64,000 nt of DNA, taken from contig JAYKKM010000469.1 in assembly GCA_035772405.1 (NCBI GenBank), positions 2,110,001-2,174,000 of the forward strand, in the 5' to 3' direction. The position numbers were made by a program, and so were the translations under genes. The first letter of the stretch is position 1. Each line of letters opens with the position of its first letter. This document shows positions 44,231 through 58,800 of this stretch, piece after piece. The stretch comes from Chrysogorgia sp. JL179-B06 (taxonomy: Eukaryota; Cnidaria; Anthozoa; Scleralcyonacea; Chrysogorgiidae). The notes under the pieces were generated by a model, which saw nothing but the letters and a program-made list of their open reading frames with translations, was not told where the DNA came from and did no database searches.

Positions 44231-45280
44231 TCCTTAGTTCTTGCACATTAGCTTTTATTATTGTATACCTTAGTTCTTGCACATTAGCTTTTATTATTGT
44301 ATTCCTTAGTTCTTAGTTCTTGCACATTAGCTTTTATTATTGTATTCCTTAGTTCTTAGTACATTAGCTTTTATTATTGTATTCTTAGTTCTTAGTTCTT
44401 GCACATTAGCTTTATTAATATTCTTCTTGCACATTAGCTTTTATTATTGTATTCCTTAGTTCTTAGTTCTTAGCTTTATTATTGTATTCCTTTAGTTCCT
44501 TTAGCTTTATTATTGTATTCCTTAGTTCTTGCACATTAGCTTTTATATTGTATCCTTAGTTCTTAGTTCTTTTATTATTTATTAGTAGTTCTTAGTTCTT
44601 ATTAGCTTTTATTATTGTATTCCTTAGTTCTTAGTTCCTTGCAACATTAGCTTTTATTATTGTATTCCTTAGTTCTTAGTTCTTGCACATTAGCTTTTAT
44701 TATTGTATTTATTCCTTAGTTCTTGCACATTAGCTTTTATTATTGTATTCCTTAGTTCTTGCACATTTAGCTTTTATTATTGTATTCCTTAGTTCTTGCA
44801 CATTAAGCTTTTATTATTGTATTCCTTAGTTCTTAGTTCTTGCACATTAGCTTTTATTATTGTATTCCTTAGTTCCTTAGTTCTTACACATTAGCTTTTT
44901 TTATTGTATTCCTCTTTCTTATTAGCTTTTATTATTGTATTCCTTAGTTCTTGCACATTAGCTTTTTATTGTATTCCTTAGTTCTTAGTTCTTTAGCTTT
45001 TATTATTGTATTCCTTAGTTCTTGCACATTAGCTTTTATTATTGTATTGTATTCTTAGTTCTTGCACATTAGCTTTTATTATTGTATTCCTTAGTTTCTT
45101 GCACATTAGCTTTTTTATTGTAATTCCTTAGTTCTTGCACATTAGCTTTTATTATTGTATTCCTTAGTTCTTGCACATTAGCTTATTATTGTATTCCTTG
45201 CACATTAGCTTTTATTATTGTATTCCTTAGTTCTTAGTTCTTGCACATTAGCTTTTATTATTGTATTCCTTAGTTCTTAC
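44231..45280. repeat. Degenerate left border of the array
   Basis: Units here vary strongly in length, with internal deletions (for example GCACATTAGC missing) and rearranged AGTTCTT pieces. This is as expected for the edge of an array that is less often homogenised. Confidence 0.85.
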
Positions 45281-48200
45281 ACATTAGCTTTTATTATTGT
45301 ATTCCTTAGTTCTTGCACATTAGCTTTTTTATTGTATTCCTTAGTTCTTGCACATTAGCTTTTTTATTGTATTCCTTAGTTCTTGCACATTAGCTTTTTT
45401 ATTGTATTCCTTAGTTCTTGCACATTAGCTTTTTTATTGTATTCCTTAGTTCTTGCACATTAGCTTTTTTATTGTATTCCTTAGTTCTTGCACATTAGCT
45501 TTTATTATTGTATTCCTTAGTTCTTGCACATTAGCTTTTTTATTGTATTCCTTAGTTCTTGCACATTAGCTTTTTTATTGTATTCCTTAGTTCTTGCACA
45601 TTAGCTTTTTTATTGTATTCCTTAGTTCTTGCACATTAGCTTTTTTATTGTATTCCTTAGTTCTTACACATTAGCTTTTTTTATTGTATTCCTTAGTTCT
45701 TGCACATTAGCTTTTATTATTGTATTCCTTAGTTCTTGCACATTAGCTTTTATTATTGTATTCCTTAGTTCTTGCACATTAGCTTTTTTATTGTATTCCT
45801 TAGTTCTTGCACATTAGCTTTTATTATTGTATTCCTTAGTTCTTACACATTAGCTTTTTTATTGTATTCCTTAGTTCTTTCACATTAGCTTTTATTATTG
45901 TATTCCTTAGTTTCTTGCACATTAGCTTTTTTTATTGTATTCCTTAGTTCTTGCACATTAGCTTTTATTATTGTATTCCTTAGTTCTTGCACATTAGCTT
46001 TTATTATTGTATTCCTTAGTTCTTGCACATTAGCTTTTATTATTGTATTCCTTAGTTCTTGCACATTAGCTTTTATTATTGTATTCCTTAGTTCTTGCAT
46101 ACTTGCACATTAGCTTTTATTATTGTATTCCTTAGTTCTTGCACATTAGCTTTTATTATTGTATTCCTTAGTTCTTGCACATTAGCTTTTATTATTGTAT
46201 TCCTTAGTTCTTGCACATTAGCTTTTATTATTGTATTCCTTAGTTCTTGCACATTAGCTTTTATTATTGTATTCCTTAGTTCTTGCACATTAGCTTTTAT
46301 TATTGTATTCCTTAGTTCTTGCACATTAGCTTTTATTATTGTATTCCTTAGTTCTTGCACATTAGCTTTTATTATTGTATTCCTTAGTTCTTGCACATTA
46401 GCTTTTATTATTGTATTCCTTAGTTCTTGCACATTAGCTTTTATTATTGTATTCCTTAGTTCTTGCACATTAGCTTTTATTATTGTATTCCTTAGTTCTT
46501 GCACATTAGCTTTTATTATTGTATTCCTTAGTTCTTGCACATTAGCTTTTATTATTGTATTCCTTAGTTCTTGCACATTAGCTTTTATTATTGTATTCCT
46601 TAGTTCTTGCACATTAGCTTTTATTATTGTATTCCTTAGTTCTTGCACATTAGCTTTTATTATTGTATTCCTTAGTTCTTGCACATTAGCTTTTATTATT
46701 GTATTCCTTAGTTCTTGCACATTAGCTTTTTTTATTGTATTCCTTAGTTCTTGCACATTAGCTTTTATTATTGTATTCCTTAGTTCTTGCACATTAGCTT
46801 TTTTATTGTATTCCTTAGTTCTTGCACATTAGCTTTTTTATTGTATTCCTTAGTTCTTGCACATTAGCTTTTTTATTGTATTCCTTAGTTCTTGCACATT
46901 AGCTTTTTTATTGTATTCCTTAGTTCTTGCACATTAGCTTTTTTATTGTATTCCTTAGTTCTTGCACATTAGCTTTATTATTGTATTCCTTAGTTCTTGC
47001 ACATTAGCTTTTATTTTATTGTTTTCCGTAGTTCTTGATTAAGCTTTTATTATTGTATTCCTTAGTTCTTGCACATTAGCTTTTATTATTGTATTCCTTA
47101 GTTCTTGCACATTAGCTTTTATTATTGTATTCCTTAGTTCTTGCACATTAGCTTTTTTTATTGTATTCCTTAGTTCTTGCACATTAGCTTTTATTATTGT
47201 ATTCCTTAGTTCTTGCACATTAGCTTTTATTATTGTATTCCTTAGTTCTTGCACATTAGCTTTTATTATTGTATTCCTTAGTTCTTGCACATTAGCTTTT
47301 ATTATTGTATTCCTTAGTTCTTGCACATTAGCTTTTATTATTGTATTCCTTAGTTCTTGCACATTAGCTTTTATTATTGTATTCCTTAGTTCTTGCACAT
47401 TAGCTTTTATTATTGTATTCCTTAGTTCTTGCACATTAGCTTTTATTATTGTATTCCTTAGTTCTTGCACATTAGCTTTTATTATTGTATTCCTTAGTTC
47501 TTGCACATTAGCTTTTATTATTGTATTCCTTAGTTCTTGCCACATTAGCTTTTATTATTGTATTCCTTAGTTCTTGCACATTAGCTTTTATTATTGTATT
47601 CCTTAGTTCTTGCACATTAGCTTTTATTATTGTATTCCTTAGTTCTTGCACATTAGCTTTTATTATTGTATTCCTTAGTTCTTGCACATTAGCTTTTATT
47701 ATTGTATTCCTTAGTTCTTGCACATTAGCTTTTATTATTGTATTCCTTAGTTCTTGCACATTAGCTTTTATTATTGTATTCCTTAGTTCTTAGTTCTTGC
47801 ACATTAGCTTTTGTTATTGTATTCCTTAGTTCTTGCACATTAGCTTTTATTATTGTATTCCTTAGTTCTTGCACATTAGCTTTTATTATTGTATTCCTTA
47901 GTTCTTGCACATTAGCTTTTTTATTGTATTCCTTAGTTCTTGCACATTAGCTTTTTTATTGTATTCCTTAGTTCTTGCACATTAGCTTTTATTATTGTAT
48001 TCCTTAGTTCTTGCACATTAGCTTTTATTATTGTATTCCTTAGTTCTTGCACATTAGCTTTTATTATTGTATTCCTTAGTTCTTGCACATTAGCTTTTAT
48101 TATTGTATTCCTTAGTTCTTAGTTCTTGCACATTAGCTTTTATTATTGTATTCCTTAGTTCTTGCACATTAGCTTTTATTATTGTATTCCTTAGTTCTTG

Positions 48201-49800
48201 CACATTAGCTTTTATTATTGTATTCCTTAGTTCTTGCACATTAGCTTTTATTATTGTATTCCTTAGTTCTTGCACATTAGCTTTTATTATTGTATTCCTT
48301 AGTTCTTGCACATTAGCTTTTATTATTGTATTCCTTAGTTCTTGCACATTAGCTTTTATTATTGTATTCCTTAGTTCTTAGTTCTTGCACATTAGCTTTT
48401 ATTATTGTATTCCTTAGTTCTTAGTTCTTGCACATTAGCTTTTATTATTGTATTCCTTAGTTCTTGCACATTAGCTTTTATTATTGTATTCCTTAGTTCT
48501 TGCACATTAGCTTTTATTATTGTATTCCTTAGTTCTTGCACATTAGCTTTTTTATTGTATTCCTTAGTTCTTGCACATTAGCTTTTATTATTGTATTCCT
48601 TAGTTCTTGCACATTAGCTTTTTTATTGTATTCCTTAGTTCTTGCACATTAGCTTTTATTATTGTATTCCTTAGTTCTTGCACATTAGCTTTTATTATTG
48701 TATTCCTTAGTTCTTGCACATTAGCTTTTATTATTGTATTCCTTAGTTCTTGCACATTAGCTTTTATTATTGTATTCCTTAGTTCTTAGTTCTTGCACAT
48801 TAGCTTTTTTATTGTATTCCTTAGTTCTTGCACATTAGCTTTTTTATTGTATTCCTTAGTTCTTGCACATTAGCTTTTTTATTGTATTCCTTAGTTCTTG
48901 CACATTAGCTTTTATTATTGTATTCCTTAGTTCTTAGTTCTTGCACATTAGCTTTTATTATTGTATTCCTTAGTTCTTGCACATTAGCTTTTTTATTGTA
49001 TTCCTTAGTTCTTACACATTAGCTTTTATTATTGTATTCCTTAGTTCTTGCACATTAACTTTTTTATTGTATTCCTTAGTTCTTACACATTAGCTTTTAT
49101 TATTGTATTCTTAGTTCTTGCACATTAGCTTTTTTATTGTATTCCTTAGTTCTTGCACATTAGCTTTTATTATTGTAATCCTTAGTTCTTGCACATTAGC
49201 TTTTTTATTGTATTCCTTAGTTCTTGCACATTAGCTTTTTTATTGTATTCCTTAGTTCTTGCACATTAGCTTTTATTATTGTATTCCTTAGTTCTTGCAC
49301 ATTAGCTTTTTTATTGTATTCCTTAGTTCTTGCGCATTAGCTTTTTTATTGTATTCCTTAGTTCTTGCACATTAGCTTTTATTATTGTATTCCTTAGTTC
49401 TTACACATTAGCTTTTTTGCACATTAGCTTTTTTATTGTATTCCTTAGTTCTTACACATTAGCTTTTTTATTGTATTCCTTAGTTCTTGCACATTAGCTT
49501 TTTTATTGTATTCGTTAGTTCTTGCACATTAGCTTTTATTATTGTATTCCTTAGTTCTTGCACATTAGCTTTTTTATTGTATTCCTTAGTTCTTGCACAT
49601 TAGCTTTTATTATTGTATTCATTAGTTCTTGCACATTAGCTTTTATTATTGTATTCCTTAGTTCTTGCACATTAGCTTTTTTATTGTATTCCTTAGTTCT
49701 TACACATTAGCTTTTATTATTGTATTCCTTAGTTCTTGCACATTAGCTTTTATTGTATTCCTTAGTTCTTGCACATTAGCTTTTATTATTGTATTCTTTA
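45280..49800. repeat. Array segment dominated by 35- and 36-bp units
   Basis: Long nearly identical 36-bp runs at about 45940-46790 and 47040-47790 alternate with runs of 35-bp units (45300-45690, 46790-46960). The 43-bp form is rare here, and short breaks such as 47015-47045 separate blocks. Confidence 0.85.
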
Positions 49801-52800
49801 GTTCTTAGTTCTTGCACATTAGCTTTTATTATTGTATTCTTTAGTTCTTAGTTCCTGCACATTAGCTTTTATTATTGTATTCCTTAGTTCTTAGTTCTTT
49901 CACATTAGCTTTTATTATTGTATTCCTTAGTTCTTGCACATTAGCTTTTATTATTGTATTCCTTAGTTCTTGCACATTAGCTTTTATTATTGTATTCCTT
50001 AGTTCTTGCACATTAGCTTTTATTGTTGTATTCCTTAGTTCTTAGTTCTTGCACATTAGCTTTTATTATTGTATTCCTTAGTTCTTAGTTCTTTCACATT
50101 AGCTTTTATTATTGTATTCCTTAGTTCTTAGTTCTTGCACATTAGCTTGTGTTATTGTATTCCTTAGTTCTTAGTTCTTGCACATTAGCTTTTATTATTG
50201 TATTCCTTAGTTCTTAGTTCTTGCACATTAGCTTTTGTTATTGTATTCCTTAGTTCTTAGTTCTTGCACATTAGCTTTTATTATTGTATTCCTTAGTTCT
50301 TAGTTCTTGCACATTAGCTTTTATTATTGTATGCCTTAGTTCTTAGTTCTTGCACATTAGCTTTTATTATTGTATTCCTTAGTTCTTAGTTCCTGCACAT
50401 TAGCTTTTATTATTGTATTCCTTAGTTCTTAGTTCTTGCACATCAGCTTTTATTATTGTATTCCTCAGTTCTTAGTTCTTGCACATTAGCTTTTATTATT
50501 GTATTCCTTAGTTCTTAGTTCTTGCACATTAGCTTTTGTTATTGTATTCCTTAGTTCTTAGTTCCTGCACATTAGCTTTTATTATTGTATTCCTTAGTTC
50601 TTAGTTCTTGCACATTAGCTTTTATTATTGCATTCCTTAGTTCTTAGTTCTTGCACATTAGCTTTTATTATTGTATTTCTTAGTTCTTGCACATTAGCTT
50701 TTATTATTGTATTCCTTAGTTTTTAGTTCTTGCACATTAGCTTTTATTATTGTATTCCTTAGTTCTTAGTTCCTGCACATTAGCTTTTATTATTGTATTC
50801 CTTAGTTCTTGCACATTAGCTTTTTTATTGTATTCCTTAGTTCTTGCACATTAGCTTTTTTATTGTATTCCTTAGTTCTTGCACATTAGCTTTTATTATT
50901 GTATTCCTTAGTTCTTGCACATTAGCTTTTTTATTGTATTCCTTAGTTCTTGCACATTAGCTTTTATTATTGTATTCCTTAGTTCTTGCACATTAGCTTT
51001 TATTATTGTATTCCTTAGTTCTTGCACATTAGCTTTTTTATTGTATTCCTTAGTTCTTACACATTAGCTTTTATTATTGTATTCCTTAGTTCTTGCACAT
51101 TAGCTTTTATTATTGTATTCCTTAGTTCCTGCACATTAGCTTTTATTATTGTATTCTTTAGTTCTTAGTTCTTGCACATTAGCTTTTATTATTGTATTCC
51201 TTAGTTCTTGCACATTAGCTTTTATTATTGTATTCTTTAGTTCTTAGTTCCTGCAAATTAGCTTTTATTATTGTATTCCTTAGTTCTTAGTTCTTTCACA
51301 TTAGCTTTTATTATTGTATTCCTTAGTTCTTGCACATTAGCTTTTATTATTGTATTCCTTAGTTCTTGCACATTAGCTTTTATTATTGTATTCCTTAGTT
51401 CTTGCACATTAGCTTTTATTATTGTATTCCTTAGTTCTTGCACATTAGCTTTTATTATTGTATTCCTTAGTTCTTGCACATTAGCTTTTATTGTTGTATT
51501 CCTTAGTTCTTAGTTCTTGCACATTAGCTTTTATTATTGTATTCCTTAGTTCTTAGTTCTTTCACATTAGCTTTTATTGTTGTATTCCTTAGTTCTTAGT
51601 TCTTGCACATTAGCTTTTATTATTGTATTCTTTAGTTCTTAGTTCCTGCACATTAGCTTTTATTATTGTATTCCTTAGTTCTTAGTTCTTTCACATTAGC
51701 TTTTATTATTGTATTCCTTAGTTCTTGCACATTAGCTTTTATTATTGTATTCCTTAGTTCTTGCACATTAGCTTTTATTATTGTATTCCTTAGTTCTTGC
51801 ACATTAGCTTTTATTATTGTATTCCTTAGTTCTTAGTTCTTGCACATTAGCTTTTATTATTGTATTCCTTAGTTCTTAGTTCTTGCACATTAGCTTTTGT
51901 TATTGTATTCCTTAGTTCTTAGTTCTTGCACATTAGCTTTTATTATTGTATTCCTTAGTTCTTAGTTCTTGCACATTAGCTTTTATTATTGTATGCCTTA
52001 GTTCTTAGTTCTTGCACATTAGCTTTTATTATTGTATTCCTTAGTTCTTAGTTCCTGCACATTAGCTTTTATTATTGTATTCCTTAGTTCTTAGTTCTTG
52101 CACATCAGCTTTTATTATTGTATTCCTCAGTTCTTAGTTCTTGCACATTAGCTTTTATTATTGTATTCCTTAGTTCTTAGTTCTTGCACATTAGCTTTTG
52201 TTATTGTATTCCTTAGTTCTTAGTTCCTGCACATTAGCTTTTATTATTGTATTCCTTAGTTCTTAGTTCTTGCACATTAGCTTTTATTATTGCATTCCTT
52301 AGTTCTTGCACATTAGCTTTTATTATTGTATTTCTTAGTTCTTGCACATTAGCTTTTATTATTGTATTCCTTAGTTTTTAGTTCTTGCACATTAGCTTTT
52401 ATTATTGTATTCCTTAGTTCTTAGTTCCTGCACATTAGCTTTTATTATTGTATTCCTTAGTTCTTGCACATTAGCTTTTTTATTGTATTCCTTAGTTCTT
52501 GCACATTAGCTTTTTTATTGTATTCCTTAGTTCTTGCACATTAGCTTTTATTATTGTATTCCTTAGTTCTTGCACATTAGCTTTTTTATTGTATTCCTTA
52601 GTTCTTGCACATTAGCTTTTATTATTGTATTCCTTAGTTCTTGCACATTAGCTTTTATTATTGTATTCCTTAGTTCTTGCACATTAGCTTTTTTATTGTA
52701 TTCCTTAGTTCTTACACATTAGCTTTTATTATTGTATTCCTTAGTTCTTGCACATTAGCTTTTATTATTGTATTCCTTAGTTCCTGCACATTAGCTTTTA

Positions 52801-55800
52801 TTATTGTATTCTTTAGTTCTTAGTTCTTGCACATTAGCTTTTATTATTGTATTCCTTAGTTCTTGCACATTAGCTTTTATTATTGTATTCTTTAGTTCTT
52901 AGTTCCTGCAAATTAGCTTTTATTATTGTATTCCTTAGTTCTTAGTTCTTTCACATTAGCTTTTATTATTGTATTCCTTAGTTCTTGCACATTAGCTTTT
53001 ATTATTGTATTCCTTAGTTCTTGCACATTAGCTTTTATTATTGTATTCCTTAGTTCTTGCACATTAGCTTTTATTATTGTATTCCTTAGTTCTTGCACAT
53101 TAGCTTTTATTATTGTATTCCTTAGTTCTTGCACATTAGCTTTTATTGTTGTATTCCTTAGTTCTTAGTTCTTGCACATTAGCTTTTATTATTGTATTCC
53201 TTAGTTCTTAGTTCTTTCACATTAGCTTTTATTGTTGTATTCCTTAGTTCTTAGTTCTTGCACATTAGCTTGTGTTATTGTATTCCTTAGTTCTTAGTTC
53301 TTGCACATTAGCTTTTATTATTGTATTCCTTAGTTCTTAGTTCTTGCACATTAGCTTTTGTTATTGTATTCCTTAGTTCTTGCACATTAGCTTTTATTAT
53401 TGTATTCCTTAGTTCTTAGTTCTTGCACATTAGCTTTTATTATTGTATTCCTTAGTTCTTAGTTCCTGCACATTAGCTTTTATTATTGTATTCCTTAGTT
53501 CTTAGTTCTTGCACATTAGCTTTTATTATTGTATTCCTCAGTCCTTAGTTCTTGCACATTAGCTTTTATTATTGTATTCCTTAGTTCTTAGTTCTTGCAC
53601 ATTAGCTTTTGTTATTGTATTCCTTAGTTCTTAGTTCCTGCACATTAGCTTTTATTATTGCATTCCTTAGTTCTTAGTTCTTGCACATTAGCTTTTATTA
53701 TTGTATTTCTTAGTTCTTAGTTCTTGCACATTAGCTTTTATTATTGTATTCCTTAGTTTTTAGTTCTTGCACATTAGCTTTTATTATTGTATTCCTTAGT
53801 TTTTGCACATTAGCTTTTATTATTGTATTCCTTAGTTCTTGCACATTAGCTTTTATTATTGTATTCCTTAGTTCTTAGTTCCTGCACATTAGCTTTTATT
53901 ATTGTATTCCTTAGTTCTTAGTTCTTGCACATTAGCTTTCATTATTGTATTCCTTAGTTCTTGGTTCTTACACATTAGCTTTTATTATTGTATTCCTTAG
54001 TTCTTAGTTCTTACACATTAGCTTTTATTATTGTATTCCTTAGTTCTTAGTTCCTGCACATTAGCTTTTATTATTGTATTCCTTAGTTCTTAGTTCCTGC
54101 ACATTAGCTTTTATTATTGTATTCCTTAGTTCTTAGTTCCTGCACATTAGCTTTTATTATTGTATTCCTTAGTTCTTAGTTCTTGCACATTAGCTTTTAT
54201 TGTTGTATTCCTTAGTTCTTGCACATTAGCTTTTATTATTGTATTCCTTAGTTCTTGCACATTAGCTTTTATTATTGTATTCCTTAGTTCTTAGTTCTTG
54301 CACAGTAGCTTTTATTATTATATTCCTTAGTTCTTAGTTCTTGCACATTAGCTTTTATTATTGTATTCCTTAGTTCTTAGTTCTTTCGCATTAGCTTTTA
54401 TTATTGTATTCCTTAGTTCTTACACATTAGCTTTTTTTATTGTATTCCTTAGTTCTTACACATTAGCTTTTTTATTGTATTCCTTAGTTCTTGCACATTA
54501 GCTTTTTTATTGTATTCCTTAGTTCTTGCACATTAGCTTTTATTATTGTATTCCTTAGTTCTTGCACATTAGCTTTTTTATTGTATTCCTTAGTTCTTGC
54601 ACATTAGCTTTTATTATTGTATTCCTTAGTTCTTGCACATTAGCTTTTATTATTGTATTCCTTAGTTCTTGCACATTAGCTTTTTTATTGTATTCCTTAG
54701 TTCTTGCACATTAGCTTTTATTATTGTATTCCTTAGTTCTTAGTTCCTGCACATTAGCTTTTATTATTGTATACCTTAGTTCTTGCACATTAGCTTTTAT
54801 TATTGTATTCTTTAGTTCTTAGTTCTTGCACATTAGCTTTTATTATTGTATTCCTTAGTTCTTGCACATTAGCTTTTATTATTGTATTCTTTAGTTTCTT
54901 AGTTCCTGCACATTAGCTTTTATTAATGCATTCCTTAGTTCTTAGTTCTTTCACATTAGCTTTTATTATTGTATTCCTTAGTTCTTGCACATTAGCTTTT
55001 ATTATTGTTTTCCTTAGTTCTTGCACATTAGCTTTTATTATTGTATTCCTTAGTTCTTGCACATTAGCTTTTATTATTGTATTCTTAAATTCTTGCACAT
55101 TAGCTTTTTTATTGTATTCCTTAGTTCTTGCACATTAGCTTTTTTATTGTATTCCTTAGTTCTTGCACATTAGCTTTTATTATTGTATTCCTTAGTTTTT
55201 AGTTCTTGCACATTAGCTTTTATTATTGTATTCCTTAGTTCTTAGTTCCTGCACATTAGCTTTTATTATTGTATTCCTTAGTTCTTGCACATTAGCTTTT
55301 TTATTGTATTCCTTAGTTCTTGCACATTAGCTTTTATTGTTGTATTCCTTAGTTCTTAGTTCTTGCACATTAGCTTTTATTATTGTATTCCTTAGTTCTT
55401 AGTTCTTTCACATTAGCTTTTATTATTGTATTCCTTAGTTCTTAGTTCTTGCACATTAGCTTGTGTTATTGTATTCCTTAGTTCTTAGTTCTTGCACATT
55501 AGCTTTTATTATTGTATTCCTTAGTTCTTAGTTCTTGCACATTAGCTTTTGTTATTGTATTCCTTAGTTCTTAGTTCTTGCACATTAGCTTTTATTATTG
55601 TATTCCTTAGTTCTTAGTTCTTGCACATTAGCTTTTATTATTGTATGCCTTAGTTCTTAGTTCTTGCACATTAGCTTTTATTATTGTATTCCTTAGTTCT
55701 TAGTTCCTGCACATTAGCTTTTATTATTGTATTCCTTAGTTCTTAGTTCTTGCACATTAGCTTTTATTATTGTATTCCTCAGTTCTTAGTTCTTGCACAT

Positions 55801-58800
55801 TAGCTTTTATTATTGTATTCCTTAGTTCTTAGTTCTTGCACATTAGCTTTTGTTATTGTATTCCTTAGTTCTTAGTTCCTGCACATTAGCTTTTATTATT
55901 GTATTCCTTAGTTCTTAGTTCTTGCACATTAGCTTTTATTATTGCATTCCTTAGTTCTTAGTTCTTGCACATTAGCTTTTATTATTGTATTTCTTAGTTC
56001 TTAGTTCTTGCACATTAGCTTTTATTATTGTATTCCTTAGTTTTTAGTTCTTGCACATTAGCTTTTATTATTGTATTCCTTAGTTCTTAGTTCCTGCACA
56101 TTAGCTTCTATTATTGTATTCCTTAGTTCTTGCACATTAGCTTTTTTATTGTATTCCTTAGTTCTTGCACATTAGCTTTTTTATTGTATTCCTTAGTTCT
56201 TGCACATTAGCTTTTATTATTGTATTCCTTAGTTCTTGCACATTAGCTTTTTTATTGTATTCCTTAGTTCTTGCACATTAGCTTTTATTATTGTATTCCT
56301 TAGTTCTTGCACATTAGCTTTTATTATTGTATTCCTTAGTTCTTGCACATTAGCTTTTTTATTGTATTCCTTAGTTCTTACACATTAGCTTTTATTATTG
56401 TATTCCTTAGTTCTTGCACATTAGCTTTTATTATTGTATTCCTTAGTTCCTGCACATTAGCTTTTATTATTGTATTCTTTAGTTTCTTAGTTCTTGCACA
56501 TTAGCTTTTATTATTGTACTCCTTAGTTCTTGCACATTAGCTTTTATTATTGTATTCTTTAGTTCTTAGTTCCTGCAAATTAGCTTTTATTATTGTATTC
56601 CTTAGTTCTTAGTTCTTTCACATTAGCTTTTATTATTGTATTCCTTAGTTCTTGCACATTAGCTTTTATTATTGTATTCCTTAGTTCTTGCACATTAGCT
56701 TTTATTATTGTATTCCTTAGTTCTTGCACATTAGCTTTTATTATTGTATTCCTTAGTTCTTGCACATTAGCTTTTATTATTGTATTCCTTAGTTCTTGCA
56801 CATTAGCTTTTATTGTTGTATTCCTTAGTTCTTAGTTCTTGCACATTAGCTTTTATTATTGTATTCCTTAGTTCTTAGTTCTTTCACATTAGCTTTTATT
56901 GTTGTATTCCTTAGTTCTTAGTTCTTGCACATTAGCTTGTGTTATTGTATTCCTTAGTTCTTAGTTCTTGCACATTAGCTTTTATTATTGTATTCCTTAG
57001 TTCTTAGTTCTTGCACATTAGCTTTTGTTATTGTATTCCTTAGTTCTTAGTTCTTGCACATTAGCTTTTATTATTGTATTCCTTAGTTCTTAGTTCTTGC
57101 ACATTAGCTTTTATTATTGTATTCCTTAGTTCTTAGTTCCTGCACATTAGCTTTTATTATTGTATTCCTTAGTTCTTAGTTCTTGCACATTAGCTTTTAT
57201 TATTGTATTCCTCAGTCCTTAGTTCTTGCACATTAGCTTTTATTATTGTATTCCTTAGTTCTTAGTTCTTGCACATTAGCTTTTGTTATTGTATTCCTTA
57301 GTTCTTAGTTCCTGCACATTAGCTTTTATTATTGCATTCCTTAGTTCTTAGTTCTTGCACATTAGCTTTTATTATTGTATTTCTTAGTTCTTAGTTCTTG
57401 CACATTAGCTTTTATTATTGTATTCCTTAGTTTTTAGTTCTTGCACATTAGCTTTTATTATTGTATTCCTTAGTTTTTGCACATTAGCTTTTATTATTGT
57501 ATTCCTTAGTTCTTGCACATTAGCTTTTATTATTGTATTCCTTAGTTCTTAGTTCCTGCACATTAGCTTTTATTATTGTATTCCTTAGTTCTTAGTTCTT
57601 GCACATTAGCTTTCATTATTGTATTCCTTAGTTCTTAGTTCTTACACATTAGCTTTTATTATTGTATTCCTTAGTTCTTAGTTCTTACACATTAGCTTTT
57701 ATTATTGTATTCCTTAGTTCTTAGTTCCTGCACATTAGCTTTTATTATTGTATTCCTTAGTTCTTAGTTCCTGCACATTAGCTTTTATTATTGTATTCCT
57801 TAGTTCTTAGTTCCTGCACATTAGCTTTTATTATTGTATTCCTTAGTTCTTAGTTCTTGCACATTAGCTTTTATTGTTGTATTCCTTAGTTCTTGCACAT
57901 TAGCTTTTATTATTGTATTCCTTAGTTCTTGCACATTAGCTTTTATTATTGTATTCCTTAGTTCTTAGTTCTTGCACATTAGCTTTTATTATTATATTCC
58001 TTAGTTCTTAGTTCTTGCACATTAGCTTTTATTATTGTATTCCTTAGTTCTTAGTTCTTTCGCATTAGCTTTTATTATTGTATTCCTTAGTTCTTACACA
58101 TTAGCTTTTTTTATTGTATTCCTTAGTTCTTACACATTAGCTTTTTTATTGTATTCCTTAGTTCTTGCACATTAGCTTTTTTATTGTATTCCTTAGTTCT
58201 TGCACATTAGCTTTTATTATTGTATTCCTTAGTTCTTGCACATTAGCTTTTTTATTGTATTCCTTAGTTCTTGCACATTAGCTTTTATTATTGTATTCCT
58301 TAGTTCTTGCACATTAGCTTTTATTATTGTATTCCTTAGTTCTTGCACATTAGCTTTTTTATTGTATTCCTTAGTTCTTGCACATTAGCTTTTATTATTG
58401 TATTCCTTAGTTCTTAGTTCCTGCACATTAGCTTTTATTATTGTATACCTTAGTTCTTGCACATTAGCTTTTATTATTGTATTCTTTAGTTCTTAGTTCT
58501 TGCACATTAGCTTTTATTATTGTATTCCTTAGTTCTTGCACATTAGCTTTTATTATTGTATTCTTTAGTTCTTAGTTCCTGCACATTAGCTTTTATTAAT
58601 GCATTCCTTAGTTCTTAGTTCTTTCACATTAGCTTTTATTATTGTATTCCTTAGTTCTTGCACATTAGCTTTTATTATTGTTTTCCTTAGTTCTAGCACA
58701 TTAGCTTTTATTATTGTATTCCTTAGTTCTTGCACATTAGCTTTTATTATTGTATTCCTTAATTCTTGCACATTAGCTTTTTTATTGTATTCCTTAGTTC